In this document: piece by piece, positions 17,101-25,972 of the stretch | Position numbering within the stretch: the first letter of the stretch is position 1 | Layout: every line of letters starts with the position of its first letter | Notes under the pieces: model-generated | Database searches by the model: none | What the model saw: the letters and a program-made list of their open reading frames with translations, nothing else | Told to the model about the DNA's origin: nothing | Translations under genes and position numbers: made by a program | From: Pseudomonas sp. A-RE-19 | GTDB taxonomy: Bacteria > Pseudomonadota > Gammaproteobacteria > Pseudomonadales > Pseudomonadaceae | Length of the DNA stretch: 64,000 nt | Assembly: GCF_019956555.1 (NCBI RefSeq) | Contig: NZ_JAHBDQ010000070.1 | Span: 152,104-216,103 of the forward strand | Reading direction: 5' to 3'

Positions 17101-17410
17101 GAGCGAAGACAACCTCTGATTGACAATTGGACATGTGGCCATCTGGCTGCGGGAAGCCTGCGGGTTCGCGCTTACCGAGCGGATGTGCCTATCCACATAG
17201 ACCGATAATCAGGTAAAAGTTCTAGAAGGCCGCTGTTTAAATAGCCAATGGCCTCAGTGCTCGGCTCTTTTGAGGTTTGCTATCTCGATGTCCGCTACTG
17301 GCCGAGGCTGTGTAAAAACGTTTTTGATCGTAATAGGTGGTTGGATTCGACACAAAAATTGCGCTCCTACGCAAATTTCAGGTCTGCTGAGTTGCCGAGT
17401 GCCAGCAATC
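17101..17410. repeat. Intergenic with solitary IS end and repeat debris
   Basis: GAGGCTGTGTAAAAACG at 17304-17320 is a one-mismatch copy of the end of the IS at 9401-11096. Around it are GGCCGC and TGGCCGAGG fragments of the dispersed repeat (17228-17310). No transposase sequence accompanies it. Confidence 0.55.
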
Positions 17411-18463
17411 CTAGAGCTCCACTTTGTTGTTCGCGGACTGCGTCAAAAACTCGGTGATCAGTGATGTAACCTGCTGTTGGATTACCTCGCGCGGGCGAGC
17501 ATTGTCGCCATCCCCGCAAATGATGCCATCGCCAGGAATGTCCTCTTCGAGCAATGCCACTGCACCTGGTTTGCAAATCGACAAGAAGCTGAAATGGCTG
17601 GCGTCACTTATCTCGACATAGCGGCTGGACGCTTGGGGCAGGCGTGTGGCCAGGTTGGCGGACTCCAACTGAGCAGGCAGTTCCACCGATGGTGCGCCGG
17701 CAGCGATAACTAGCACCGGCACCGGCAGTGCCGCAAGGCTCTCATCTGTCATCCCGCGCGAGAGTCCCAGGTCCAAAGAAACCACAGCGGTGACGCGTTG
17801 ATCGCGCAAATCGCCGGCCAGACCAGCCTTTAATGCCGGAGTACTCTCAGGGTTGATCTTTTGATAATTGGTGCAACTGGATAACTGCGGATGGAGTTTG
17901 CAGTCACGGGCAAACAGGGCCGGGTCGAAACGAGCGCCGGCGATCTCCATTGCAGTCCAGCCGCCGAGTGAATGGCCCACTACAGCAATTTGACGCTTTG
18001 TGACCACGCCAAATTTTTCAGGTTGAGTGGTGACCGCCTCAATGGCCCGATGCAGGTCAATGGGCCGCTGCCATAACTGCGCCGCCGCTTGCGGGCTTCG
18101 ATCATGGGTCGTGGTGCCGGGGTGGTTGACCGCTGCGACAATGTAACCCTTATGGGCCAATGCACTCGCCAACCAGTTTTGATTATTCCAATTGCCTCTG
18201 AATCCATGGGAGAGCACCACCAATGGGTGCTCGCCAGCAGAGGGTGGCGCGTTGCGAACCGCAGAAGCACCGACAAACACCACATCGTCACCGATCAACT
18301 GTGGGGTGACGGTCGTTGTACTGGGATACCAGACGACCATCTCCAGCGGACGCTCATTGTATGGGTCCGGCAGGGTGTAGGATTGGAAGCCGACAGAGTT
18401 GACGTCAGCGAGAGCGCTGGTCGTCAGACAGGTTAAAAGCAGGGCGCCGAGAGCTGTTTTCAA
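17411..18463 (-). CDS. Exported alpha/beta hydrolase (PAF-acetylhydrolase/lipase-like)
   Basis: 350 aa. Signal peptide MKTALGALLLTCLTTSALA. The alpha/beta-hydrolase core has the oxyanion segment VVLSHGFRGNWNNQNWLASA, the nucleophile elbow AVVGHSLGGWTAMEIAG (Ser), and a late SDASHFSFLSIC (His). The start is TTG at 18463 after AAGGAAG, because no ATG precedes the signal peptide. The protein should be a periplasmic or secreted esterase/lipase. The extra Cys residues near the C-terminus (SICKPGA, IICGDG) could form a disulfide outside the cytoplasm. Confidence 0.82.
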   Translation of the reverse strand: MKTALGALLLTCLTTSALADVNSVGFQSYTLPDPYNERPLEMVVWYPSTTTVTPQLIGDDVVFVGASAVRNAPPSAGEHPLVVLSHGFRGNWNNQNWLASALAHKGYIVAAVNHPGTTTHDRSPQAAAQLWQRPIDLHRAIEAVTTQPEKFGVVTKRQIAVVGHSLGGWTAMEIAGARFDPALFARDCKLHPQLSSCTNYQKINPESTPALKAGLAGDLRDQRVTAVVSLDLGLSRGMTDESLAALPVPVLVIAAGAPSVELPAQLESANLATRLPQASSRYVEISDASHFSFLSICKPGAVALLEEDIPGDGIICGDGDNARPREVIQQQVTSLITEFLTQSANNKVEL

Positions 18464-18799
18464 TGGGTTGTCTTCCTTGATTTAGATAGGGTTCAGAACC
18501 TGGAACCCACCGATAGCGTGCATCACATCTCGCAAATTATAGAAATCCTGCGCCGTGAGCAGGTGAATCTGCACCGACATTAAAGCCGATACTCCGACTG
18601 ACATGCATAGTTTTCGTTATCTGCATTGACCGGTCAGCAGCCGGGCTTTCGGGGCAAGTCCGAAGGGCCGCTATCGGCTGTTTTCTGCCTGTCGCGAAGG
18701 GCCACAACCGACCACTAGCTGCCAGTCATTTGTGTCTAAAGAATCAGAGACAATTCATAATGCCGTCCACCTCCACTAACTCCTCCAAGATCGACATCC
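18464..18799. other. Intergenic with one dispersed-repeat copy
   Basis: GGGCCGCTATCGGCTGTTTT followed by CTGCCTGTCGCGAAGGGCCA and CAACCGACC at about 18665-18710 is the repeat. Otherwise no gene or clear regulatory site. Confidence 0.5.
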
Positions 18800-19378
18800 A
18801 TGCCTGAAGAGTTCGAAGTCCCCAGCCCACACGAGCAACATATTGAGCACACCACCCATCATGCGCATGCACAAGGCGACAGCTTTGCCAGCAAGATTGC
18901 GGTGATGACAGCCATCATGGCGACCGTCGGCGCCCTGATGAGCTATCAGGCCGGCTCAACGGAGAATGAGGCGGCCATGGACAAAAACAACGCCGCCATC
19001 CAGAAAACCGAAGCCGCCAACGAGTGGAATTACTACCAGGCCAAGTCCAGCCGGCAGAACCTGTCGGATCTGGCAAGCCATCTCCCAGGGCTGGATTCCG
19101 CCCATTATGTTGCTGAGGCGCGGCGGTACGGGGAACAGAAGGAGGAGGCGCGCAAGAAGGCTGAAGCATTCGAACAAGGGGCAAGAGAGTGGGACGAGAA
19201 GTCAGAGCAGGTGCTGCATCAGCATCACCGCTGGGCCCAGGCAATGACAGCGATTCAAATAGCAATTTCACTGGCGGCCATTACCTTGCTGACGCGTAAG
19301 GAATGGCTCAAGCGGATCTCGTTTGGGGCAGCGGGTGTTGGCGTCATGTTGGGTTCGCTGGCTTGGCTGCATATCTAA
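18800..19378 (+). CDS. DUF4337 membrane protein
   Basis: 192 aa. A His-rich N-terminus (HEQHIEHTTHHAHA) precedes a first membrane helix near residues 34-50 (IAVMTAIMATVGALMSYQAG). Then comes a long charged helical stretch (NNAAIQKTEAANEWNYYQAK to EWDEKSEQVLHQHHRWAQA) and two closing helices. This matches DUF4337 in order and size. The middle is probably a coiled coil on one side of the inner membrane. Function unknown. There is no strong Shine-Dalgarno sequence. Confidence 0.8.
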   Translation: MPEEFEVPSPHEQHIEHTTHHAHAQGDSFASKIAVMTAIMATVGALMSYQAGSTENEAAMDKNNAAIQKTEAANEWNYYQAKSSRQNLSDLASHLPGLDSAHYVAEARRYGEQKEEARKKAEAFEQGAREWDEKSEQVLHQHHRWAQAMTAIQIAISLAAITLLTRKEWLKRISFGAAGVGVMLGSLAWLHI

Positions 19379-19420
19379 GCGAGGCGCTCAGAAGTTCACC
19401 TGTTGAATACGACCACTAAT

Positions 19421-19606
19421 GGCCGATTGTGTTGAAAAAGTCGGCCATGGTTTGCGCATCAGGAAAGTACGCGTCCGAGATTGAAATCTTTACTTTTAGC
19501 AGAGGCATCCGGACTCGTATTTCACGTAGCAGCGTGCAAAAAAGGCATTTACACCAGTCAATGATCAGGCAGTTTTGGTAGACCGACTTTTCCAACAGCA
19601 TCGGCC
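19421..19606. mobile_element. 186-bp MITE-like element, copy 2
   Basis: Inverted ends GGCCGATTGTGTTGAAAAAG then TCGG, and CCGACTTTTCCAACAGCATC then GGCC. It has exactly the length of copy 1 at 16400 and shares the same internal blocks with roughly two-thirds identity. No open frame. It is followed directly by a dispersed-repeat fragment (GATTACTGCCCTTGACGAGG). Confidence 0.78.
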
Positions 19607-19702
19607 GATTACTGCCCTTGACGAGGGGCAAAAACGGCCAATACCGGCCAGTTGGTGACCGGCAGAGTCGACAGAAGGACGAGCCACCAAGACCTGCGGT
19701 GA

Positions 19703-20170
19703 CTACGCCCGATCTATTCGCCCGGAGTAGCACCCCTGCTTGGCATTGTGAACGTGAATGTAACTAACCTCTGGATTGGCAAACATCCGAGTGACTACAG
19801 GTTCTATTGCTATTCCATCAGCTACGTCGGCGTCGAGCATCATCCCATCATCAGTGAAGGCGCGAAGTGATAGTAGGCGGATTCGCATAGACTCAGGTAC
19901 CTGATCGACTGCGTCGTAAGCTTGCGTGGCCCACTCCCGTATGAAGATCGCGTGTGAGGCACGGTATGGCGTCTTGGCTGGCTGACAGACATGGTTGAGT
20001 AAAAGCACGCTCTGACCTAGCTCCGCATCTTTCATTTCGATACGGTCAGGAAAGCCTGGGCTGCTGTCGACGATGTAACGCTTCATCCCAAGAGATGCCA
20101 GCTCTTGGTCGGGCAATCCAAACAGTGACTGGAATGGCTCGGGGGAAAGGCCAGTTATACGGAACGCCAT
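19703..20170 (-). CDS. DUF1203 protein
   Basis: 155 aa. Starts MAFRITGLSPEPFQSLFGLP and contains VLLLNHVCQPAKTPYRASHA then IFIREWA, and ends with a Cys near the C-terminus (NAKQGCYSGRIDRA). These are hallmarks of DUF1203. The family is small, cytoplasmic and uncharacterised. ATG 20170 follows AGGAG. It lies between the second MITE and IS remnants with no partner gene. Confidence 0.85.
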   Translation of the reverse strand: MAFRITGLSPEPFQSLFGLPDQELASLGMKRYIVDSSPGFPDRIEMKDAELGQSVLLLNHVCQPAKTPYRASHAIFIREWATQAYDAVDQVPESMRIRLLSLRAFTDDGMMLDADVADGIAIEPVVTRMFANPEVSYIHVHNAKQGCYSGRIDRA

Positions 20171-20270
20171 GGTCGAACTCCTATTGGTTTGGAGTCCTAT
20201 CAGACTGGAACTCGTACAGTACTTACTATCCGATTCTTGCTGCTTTATTCAAGCTGCCGCGACCGGCTGC

Positions 20271-20294
20271 TTTGGGTCCAGGCTGTGTGAAAAC
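20271..20294. repeat. Solitary end of the 9401-type IS
   Basis: TTTGGGTCCAGGCTGTGTGA then AAAC matches the terminal repeat of the IS at 9401-11096. It stands next to a fragment of a different IS, so the junction is the scar of a deletion between or insertion into two elements. Confidence 0.65.
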
Positions 20295-20347
20295 GTCCAG
20301 GATAGGGCAATGAGTTGATCCAGACTAAGCCAAAGGTTGGTGACTGG

Positions 20348-20761
20348 TCACACAGTGGATGCCGCCACCACCTGCGGAGATTCACTGTCCCGAAAACGGC
20401 CGTGTCGATTTTTGGAAAAGGTCGAGTGGTTGGGGACTTCATCTTCAAGGCTCAACCGGCAGAACCAGCGATACGCCAGGTTCAAATGGGCCTCTTCGCA
20501 CAACCGCCGTTCGGAGCGGATGCCATAGCAGTAGCCGACGATCAGCATGCGGATCGTCAGTTCAGGATCAATCGACGGACGCCCAATCGGGCAATAGAAA
20601 TCGGCGAGGTAATGGCGCAGGTCGCTCAGATCAAGACACCGATCAATGCTGCGCAGAAGGTGATTGGCTGGAATGTGATCTTCAAGGTTGAACGAGTAAA
20701 ACAGTCGTTCCTGCCCACTCGATAACTGTCCCATCATGCTGCGTGCTTCCCTGCTGGCCAA
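20348..20761 (-). pseudogene. Truncated IS1182/IS5-type transposase N-terminus
   Basis: The first about 126 codons are intact: LFYSFNLEDHIPANHLLRSI, PELTIRMLIVGYCYGIRSER, and NHSTFSKNRHGRFRDS. This is the DUF772-type N-terminal domain. After GRFRDS (about 20381) the frame runs into unrelated sequence and stops at 20348. The whole DDE catalytic part is gone. The element's own end, GCTACTTTTTCAACAGAATC then GACCC, survives at 20794-20818, 33 bp upstream of the start codon. Confidence 0.85.
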
Positions 20762-20793
20762 TGCAGAGATATTGCCGCAGGCCAGACAGGGGA

Positions 20794-20818
20794 GCTACTT
20801 TTTCAACAGAATCGACCC
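20794..20818. repeat. Terminal inverted repeat of the truncated IS
   Basis: Reverse complement begins GGGTCGATTCTGTTGAAAAA. It aligns with the MITE ends at 16400-16585 and 19421-19606 (GGCCGATTCTGTTGAAAAAG), linking the non-autonomous elements to this transposase type. Confidence 0.7.
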
Positions 20819-20946
20819 ATAGCTGTTTGTCAGGCTCTCACATGCATTTACGACTAGAGTTTCACTGCCAACTATTCTGAAGCAACGTCAGAACTCAACC
20901 GTGTAACGTCAGGTCTCGAGGTTATTTCGGCCTCAGGGAAACCGGT

Positions 20947-21645
20947 ATGAAAAATCCGCAAGATAAAAACGAATCCGACGCGGATTTAGCTCAGATGGTG
21001 ATAGGGCTAGGGCCCTGCACCTATCTGTTGGTGCTCTTACTGGGATTGATCCTCCTGTTTCCCTTTCTTGAGGAGGGTTTAATTGCTCGCATGTTGCTCG
21101 GCATTTTTTTTTCAACCGTGCTGCTCGTGGGCGCTTTCGCCACCAGGCAGACTCGGCGAGGGGGCATCCTCAAACTGTGCCTGGCGTTGCTAGGGATTGG
21201 CCTTCAATGGGCGGCGTTGTGGGCTGAAAGTATCGCGATTCTTGAGCTTGCCGGGATATCTTATGCGGCGTCTCTGGCAGTCTCGTTTAGCGGAGTGCTT
21301 CGCTATATTCTCAAGCGCGGGCCAATTACAGCGGACAAGCTGCATGGTGCGCTTGCGGGTTACATCATGCTGGGCTTCGTTTGGTCGTTCGTATATGCCC
21401 TGGTCGAGATATCCAGCGCTGGCTCATTCGGCCCTGGCCACTTCGACTTCATACAGCCCGGCAATTTCTTCAAGTTGATCTATTTTAGCCTCACGACGCT
21501 CACAACCACCGGTTACGGTGATGTTATCCCGTTGACCAACCACGCCCGCTCGCTGGTGATGGTTGAAGAATTTTCAGGCGTCTTTTACGTGGGTGTTGTG
21601 ATAGCGCGGCTTGCCGGTCTTTATCCATCGAATCAGATTAAGTGA
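20947..21645 (+). CDS. Two-pore-type K+ channel family membrane protein
   Basis: 232 aa. About four N-terminal membrane helices precede the pore module. The selectivity filter TTTGYGD (GYG at 189-191) sits in LIYFSLTTLTTTGYGDVIPL, followed by the inner helix EFSGVFYVGVVIARLAGLY. It has no cytoplasmic RCK domain, so gating is unknown. It likely conducts K+ or related cations across the inner membrane. ATG 20947 follows AGGGAAA. Confidence 0.87.
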   Translation: MKNPQDKNESDADLAQMVIGLGPCTYLLVLLLGLILLFPFLEEGLIARMLLGIFFSTVLLVGAFATRQTRRGGILKLCLALLGIGLQWAALWAESIAILELAGISYAASLAVSFSGVLRYILKRGPITADKLHGALAGYIMLGFVWSFVYALVEISSAGSFGPGHFDFIQPGNFFKLIYFSLTTLTTTGYGDVIPLTNHARSLVMVEEFSGVFYVGVVIARLAGLYPSNQIK

Positions 21646-21744
21646 CTCTCGATTCTCCTAAGCCACCTCCGGGCATTAGTGAGCACCAGCATCAGAAAAA
21701 TGTCTCGCTAATGCATGAATGGAATGTAGCGTAAGCCCCACGTT

Positions 21745-22677
21745 TCAAAGCCCTCCGCCGAAGCGATATTGCCAGGCGATGCCAATGACATCGTATTCAC
21801 TGCCCGTGCGAGTATGTCCGCCATAACTCGCATTCAGCTTCACCGAATGGTTCCGGTTCAACGGCAGCGTGAGGGTGCATCCATAACGTGTGTTTTCCTG
21901 AAAATCGTGGTTACCGACGCCATCGATTGAAGTACTCCCGCCAGCGAAGTAGGTCGTATCCAGCGCAACCCAAACGCCGTTGCTAAAGGCATAGATAAGA
22001 TGCCCCTGTACCTGGTAAATCGGGTTCTGGGAAAATGTCTGGTCGCCGAGGAATTCGTCATTGTCGGTGTAAAAGGTTCCCGCGCCGGATAATTCCAAGG
22101 TCACTGGCCCCAGACGCTTGGAAATTCCAAGTTCGGGCTTGAATGACCAGCGGTTGTTGCCGAGATTTATCAGCTTGCTCGCGTCGTATTGGCCGAGTGG
22201 CGCTGTGATCGCCAGGCTGGCGCCGATAATCACATCCTGTTGATAGCTGGGGAATTCAGCCAAGGACATCGCCGGGGCGCCATATAAGTTGACCGAGAAG
22301 CGGAATCTTGGATCGATCAACCCCGTAACATTGCGCTCCTTGGGTTCACCGGCGAACAGGGCAGAGCCAGTCAATCTTGCCTCAGGCACGATGACATCGA
22401 ACTTCCCGGAGCGACCCCAGACGTCCAGGGATCTGGCAAAGGCAAACACGACAGTCTTGATGTTGAGCTTGGCATCCTGGAGCGGGACTGAAGGGTTGGC
22501 CGTCACGTTGCCATGGAGATCGCTGTAGCCCATGAGCAGGAAATTCATGCCGACCGGCGTATTGGCGTAGGTCCTGGGTTCGAGATCCTCTGCGCCTGCA
22601 CCGGGAGTTACGATGATGAGCGAAGCGGATGCGAACCGAACCAGCCTGACGATGCAGAGTTTGTGTTTCATCCACAT
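21745..22677 (-). CDS. Outer-membrane transporter-like protein (phenol MetA family)
   Basis: 310 aa. A signal peptide ends near GAGAEDLEPRTYANTPVGMN, then a beta-barrel pattern (FLLMGYSDLHGNV, FAFARSLDVWGRSGKFDVIV, SFKPELGISKRLGPVTLELS, FGGGL) closes with an aromatic C-terminus as in outer-membrane proteins. This matches the PF13557 transporter/MetA-pathway group found with aromatic degradation, but no catabolic gene lies near. ATG 22677 or the in-frame ATG 22671 may be used. Confidence 0.8.
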   Translation of the reverse strand: MWMKHKLCIVRLVRFASASLIIVTPGAGAEDLEPRTYANTPVGMNFLLMGYSDLHGNVTANPSVPLQDAKLNIKTVVFAFARSLDVWGRSGKFDVIVPEARLTGSALFAGEPKERNVTGLIDPRFRFSVNLYGAPAMSLAEFPSYQQDVIIGASLAITAPLGQYDASKLINLGNNRWSFKPELGISKRLGPVTLELSGAGTFYTDNDEFLGDQTFSQNPIYQVQGHLIYAFSNGVWVALDTTYFAGGSTSIDGVGNHDFQENTRYGCTLTLPLNRNHSVKLNASYGGHTRTGSEYDVIGIAWQYRFGGGL

Positions 22678-22831
22678 TCGCTCGCTTCCTGTCAGGCCCC
22701 TGAAGTTCTATGTATTGTTGTAGCGCATCTGCATCCGTTTGGCACAAATAGCGGCAAACAGCACTGTGTGGCCGCACTGGCTGTTTGATCATTCAACCCA
22801 TTGCAGGCATTGGGTGTTTAAGATTCATGGA

Positions 22832-22993
22832 TCAGCTCTCGGGGGGAATGATCGGGTCCAGACCGGGTTCAGCGGCCAGTTTCAATCGGTCAGCTTTACT
22901 AACGTATTTAGACTTGCTTGGCGGTGCCAGTTTGGCACTGGCCTTTTTGGCGTGAGCCTTTAATAACTGCTTTATTTTTTTACGACGATTCAT
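22832..22993 (-). CDS. DUF2986 small basic protein
   Basis: 53 aa, too short for many gene callers. It starts MNRRKKIKQLLKAHAKKASA and has SKYVSKADRLKLAAE; the MNRRKKI and YISKADR-like motifs define DUF2986. It is Lys-rich at the N-terminus and may bind nucleic acid or ribosomes, though no function has been shown. ATG 22993 is preceded by GAGGAAAT. It lies divergent from the AraC gene and in the same direction as the outer-membrane protein. Confidence 0.88.
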   Translation of the reverse strand: MNRRKKIKQLLKAHAKKASAKLAPPSKSKYVSKADRLKLAAEPGLDPIIPPES

Positions 22994-23101
22994 ATTTCCT
23001 CACCATCAACCTGCACAAATCTTCTAAACGTTCTTTTCCATTGCACGGTAATTTAGTCGTCTGCACAGATCAATGCCGAACCATGACCTATGGAGCCTTC
23101 C

Positions 23102-23938
23102 GTGGATAGACGCAACTGGATTGAGCTGTCCCAGGACGCCGATACCGGGATTGAATCGATTCGTGCCCATTTTCAGGGGCATGCCTACGATCCGCACTGG
23201 CATGACAGTTTTCTGGTGGGGGTCACCGAGCAGGGGGTGCAGCAATTCAATTGCCGGCGCGTTCGCCACCTCAGTACGCCGGGCAAGGTATTCATGCTGG
23301 AGCCGGGGGAAATCCACGATGGGCATGCGCCGACGGAGGAGGGGTTTACCTATTCCATGCTCTACCTCGATCCGCACTGGCTGGAGCGGGAGTTGCACGC
23401 GTTGTTCGAACACGCGCCGACCAACAGTCAGCCGGGTTTTGCCGATACGCTGAGCCAGGATCCGGGCCTGGCCACTGCCATTTTTCAAGCTTTCCACGCG
23501 CTCCATGACGGCGACTTGCGCATTGTGCGCCAGAGCGCCATCGACACCTTGTTGGGTTCGCTGACTGGTCACCTTGATTGGCGCAAGCGTCAGGCCTTTG
23601 ATCCGCGCCTGCCGTTGGTGGCCCAGGTTGCGCGTGATTACTTGCATGCCCATGTCTACGAAGACATCGGGCTGGATGATCTGGCTCAAGCCTGTGGTGT
23701 TGATCGCTTTCGTCTGACGCGGGCCTTCAAGGCAGCCTTTGGGTTGGCGCCTCATGCTTATTTGATCCAACTGCGCCTGGCCAAAGCGCGACAGTTGCTG
23801 GCGCGGGGGGAGTCGCCGGCGCAGGTGGCCAGTGCTCTCGGGTTCGCCGATCAAAGCCATATGGGGCGCTGGTTCCGCCGTGCCTACCAGCTCACACCCG
23901 CGGATTACCGCAAGCGCTGCTCAAACCTTCCAGACTGA
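23102..23938 (+). CDS. AraC-family regulator
   Basis: 278 aa. An N-terminal cupin-like sensor (YDPHWHDSFLVGVTEQGVQQ, metal-like His pair) is followed by two HTH motifs at about 175-275 (DIGLDDLAQACGVDRFRLTR and ESPAQVASALGFADQSHMGR). The GTG at 23102 has GGAG six bases upstream; ATG 23090 overlaps that site and is less likely. The LysE exporter that starts 109 bp downstream on the same strand is a probable target. Confidence 0.88.
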   Translation: MDRRNWIELSQDADTGIESIRAHFQGHAYDPHWHDSFLVGVTEQGVQQFNCRRVRHLSTPGKVFMLEPGEIHDGHAPTEEGFTYSMLYLDPHWLERELHALFEHAPTNSQPGFADTLSQDPGLATAIFQAFHALHDGDLRIVRQSAIDTLLGSLTGHLDWRKRQAFDPRLPLVAQVARDYLHAHVYEDIGLDDLAQACGVDRFRLTRAFKAAFGLAPHAYLIQLRLAKARQLLARGESPAQVASALGFADQSHMGRWFRRAYQLTPADYRKRCSNLPD

Positions 23939-24046
23939 ATTCCGCTGACTCGCGACCATGGTTTCCTATTTGATCAAGGAGTCCATGCCATGTCTTTTTC
24001 GCTGTTGTTTTATATCCCTTCGATGCGACTTCAGGGAGTCTGAGCG

Positions 24047-24643
24047 ATGGAATCGTTGCTGCCTTTCCTGTTGTTTGCATTCGTTGCCTCGATTACTCCG
24101 GGACCGACCAATATTCTGGTGTTGAGCCACAGTTCGCGGCGGGGGCTGGGGGCCACGCTGCCTATCATCTTTGGCGCATGCGTGACGGCGGCGCTGATTG
24201 TGTTTGCTGTCGGGCTCGGCGTGGGTGAAACACTGCTGCGGTTTCCGCGTGTGCAGCAGGCGATGGCCTGGGCCGGGGTGCTCTGGTTGAGTTGGCTGGC
24301 CTGGCAGATCTTTCAAAGCACGCCGCCGTCCCTGGACCCGACCACCGCGCGCGACGAGGGTCTCAGCGTGTTCGGCGCCGCCACCCTGCAATTGGTCAAC
24401 CCCAAGGTCTGGATGATGGCGGTAGCGGTGGTGAGCGTATTTGTCGGTGGCGGCGACAAGACCCTGCGGCTGGTGGTGTTGTCGCTGATGTTTTTGTTGG
24501 TCTCCTTGCCGTGCATGACCCTGTGGGCGTTGCTTGGCGTAGGGAGTGCCCGGGCTTTTGGTTCGCCACAGGCATTCAAACGCATGAACACTGCGCTGGC
24601 TTTTTTGCTGCTGGTGTCAGCCTGGTTGACGGTGCTGATGTAG
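24047..24643 (+). CDS. LysE-family amino-acid exporter
   Basis: 198 aa with about six membrane helices. LysE/RhtB signature near the N-terminus (FVASITPGPTNILVLSHSSR) and NPKVWMMAVAVVSVF in the middle. It should export amino acids or related metabolites. ATG 24047 follows GGGAGT. Its position directly after an AraC regulator suggests regulation by the exported compound. Confidence 0.88.
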   Translation: MESLLPFLLFAFVASITPGPTNILVLSHSSRRGLGATLPIIFGACVTAALIVFAVGLGVGETLLRFPRVQQAMAWAGVLWLSWLAWQIFQSTPPSLDPTTARDEGLSVFGAATLQLVNPKVWMMAVAVVSVFVGGGDKTLRLVVLSLMFLLVSLPCMTLWALLGVGSARAFGSPQAFKRMNTALAFLLLVSAWLTVLM

Positions 24644-24696
24644 GTCGAACATTGCCTGGGCGGAGGCGACGTAAGTCACAGCTTGCTGTCACTCAT

Positions 24697-25197
24697 CTAA
24701 ATCAAAAGGCCAAACCGATACTCGTGCTCTGTCCCTTCTTGCCGGGATACAGGTTCGATCAAGAAGCCACACCGTTCGAGTACTTTTGCCGAGCCGACAT
24801 TTTCTGCGTATACGTTGGCGACCAGTTGTTTGAGGTTCCACTGCAACTGCGCCTCCTGGATCAGATGCCTCACCGCCAGCGTTGCCAGTCCCCGTCCGCA
24901 AGCGCGTTGAGCAATTCGATAGCCAACTTCTGCCGACCGCTCGGACGTGTCGATGCCTTTCAGGTTCGCTCGACCCACTATTTTTCCGCCAGCCTCTTCG
25001 ATGACAAATGGGTGCCAGGTTCCGGCGGCAAAGCCGGATAAATAAGCCGCAATGTGGTCGGCGACGCCCTGTGCGGAGTAAAAAGCGGCATCGCGCGCGT
25101 CAATGAAACGCTCGAACCACTCGCGATTGTCCAATTCAAATCTCAGCAACGCCTCAGCATCGGTACTTTGCAGGGTACGAATTCTGACGGGTTTCAT
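24697..25197 (-). CDS. GNAT acetyltransferase, RimJ/RimL-like
   Basis: 166 aa. The RimJ-like opening IRTLQSTDAEALLRFELDNR and EWFERFIDARD precede the acetyl-CoA motif EVGYRIAQRACGRGLATLAV and the closing NVYAENVGSAKVLERCGF. The substrate is probably a protein N-terminus or a small amine. ATG 25197 follows AGGGAAG. The next gene upstream on the same strand ends at 25973, so it may have its own promoter. Confidence 0.87.
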   Translation of the reverse strand: MKPVRIRTLQSTDAEALLRFELDNREWFERFIDARDAAFYSAQGVADHIAAYLSGFAAGTWHPFVIEEAGGKIVGRANLKGIDTSERSAEVGYRIAQRACGRGLATLAVRHLIQEAQLQWNLKQLVANVYAENVGSAKVLERCGFLIEPVSRQEGTEHEYRFGLLI

Positions 25198-25276
25198 AAG
25201 GTCGCTTCCCTGGTAGAACTACTTGGTCATTGTGCGGTGGAACAACTGTCCGCTCCTGGGCCAAAATCAGTCTATT

Positions 25277-25894
25277 TTATTGAACCAGCTGCCGGATCCC
25301 CAGAGACAAAATCAAACCGCCGCACAGTCGATCAATAGCTTTTTTCCTCCTTCGATACGCTGAAGCGATCTTAGGTTGCGAAAGAGCGATTGCGACCACT
25401 CCATACCAAGTCATCGAAACCACCACTACGACTGCCAGCATCGACAAAAACGTGCCTGGTGAAACGTGGGTAGGCGCTGCCGCTGAAAAAATAGCGGCAT
25501 AGAACGCCATGGATTTTGGATTGCCAATGTTCGTAACGACCCCCTGAATGAATGACTGCCGAAAGTTTCCGACGACAGCATTGTTACAGGGAGCAAGCAC
25601 GCTCTTCCCGGCCTTGAGCAGCAGTCGGCATCCAAACCACATCAGATAGGCTGCCCCCAGAACTTTTACGATCAGCGCCGCCCAAGGGAACGCAGCAAAT
25701 ACAACACCGATACCTGCGATTGCACAGGTGGCCCAGAACAAATTGACCAATACGATGCCTGCTACCAAGGCCAAAGCCTCTGACCGCGTAGCTGCCACCG
25801 CTTTGTGGACTACTGCAACGAAATTTGGCCCTGGAATAAGGACGCCGGCCAGGTAAACCAAAAAAACTGTCAAAACGGCGGGACCGTCGATCAT
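25277..25894 (-). CDS. LysE-family transporter
   Basis: 205 aa with about six membrane helices and the signature LVYLAGVLIPGPNFVAVVHK near the N-terminus plus GNPKSMAFYAAIFSAA. It is of the Rht/LysE superfamily but differs clearly from the LysE at 24047. ATG 25894 fits AAGGA seven bases upstream; ATG 25900 directly abuts that site. No adjacent regulator is seen. Confidence 0.85.
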   Translation of the reverse strand: MIDGPAVLTVFLVYLAGVLIPGPNFVAVVHKAVAATRSEALALVAGIVLVNLFWATCAIAGIGVVFAAFPWAALIVKVLGAAYLMWFGCRLLLKAGKSVLAPCNNAVVGNFRQSFIQGVVTNIGNPKSMAFYAAIFSAAAPTHVSPGTFLSMLAVVVVVSMTWYGVVAIALSQPKIASAYRRRKKAIDRLCGGLILSLGIRQLVQ

Positions 25895-25972
25895 GTGCAT
25901 TCCTTGCGAGTATTGTGGCCAGGGACGGTCGTCAGTGAAGTCTTTCCACAACCCAAAGCCCGGACACCAGAG

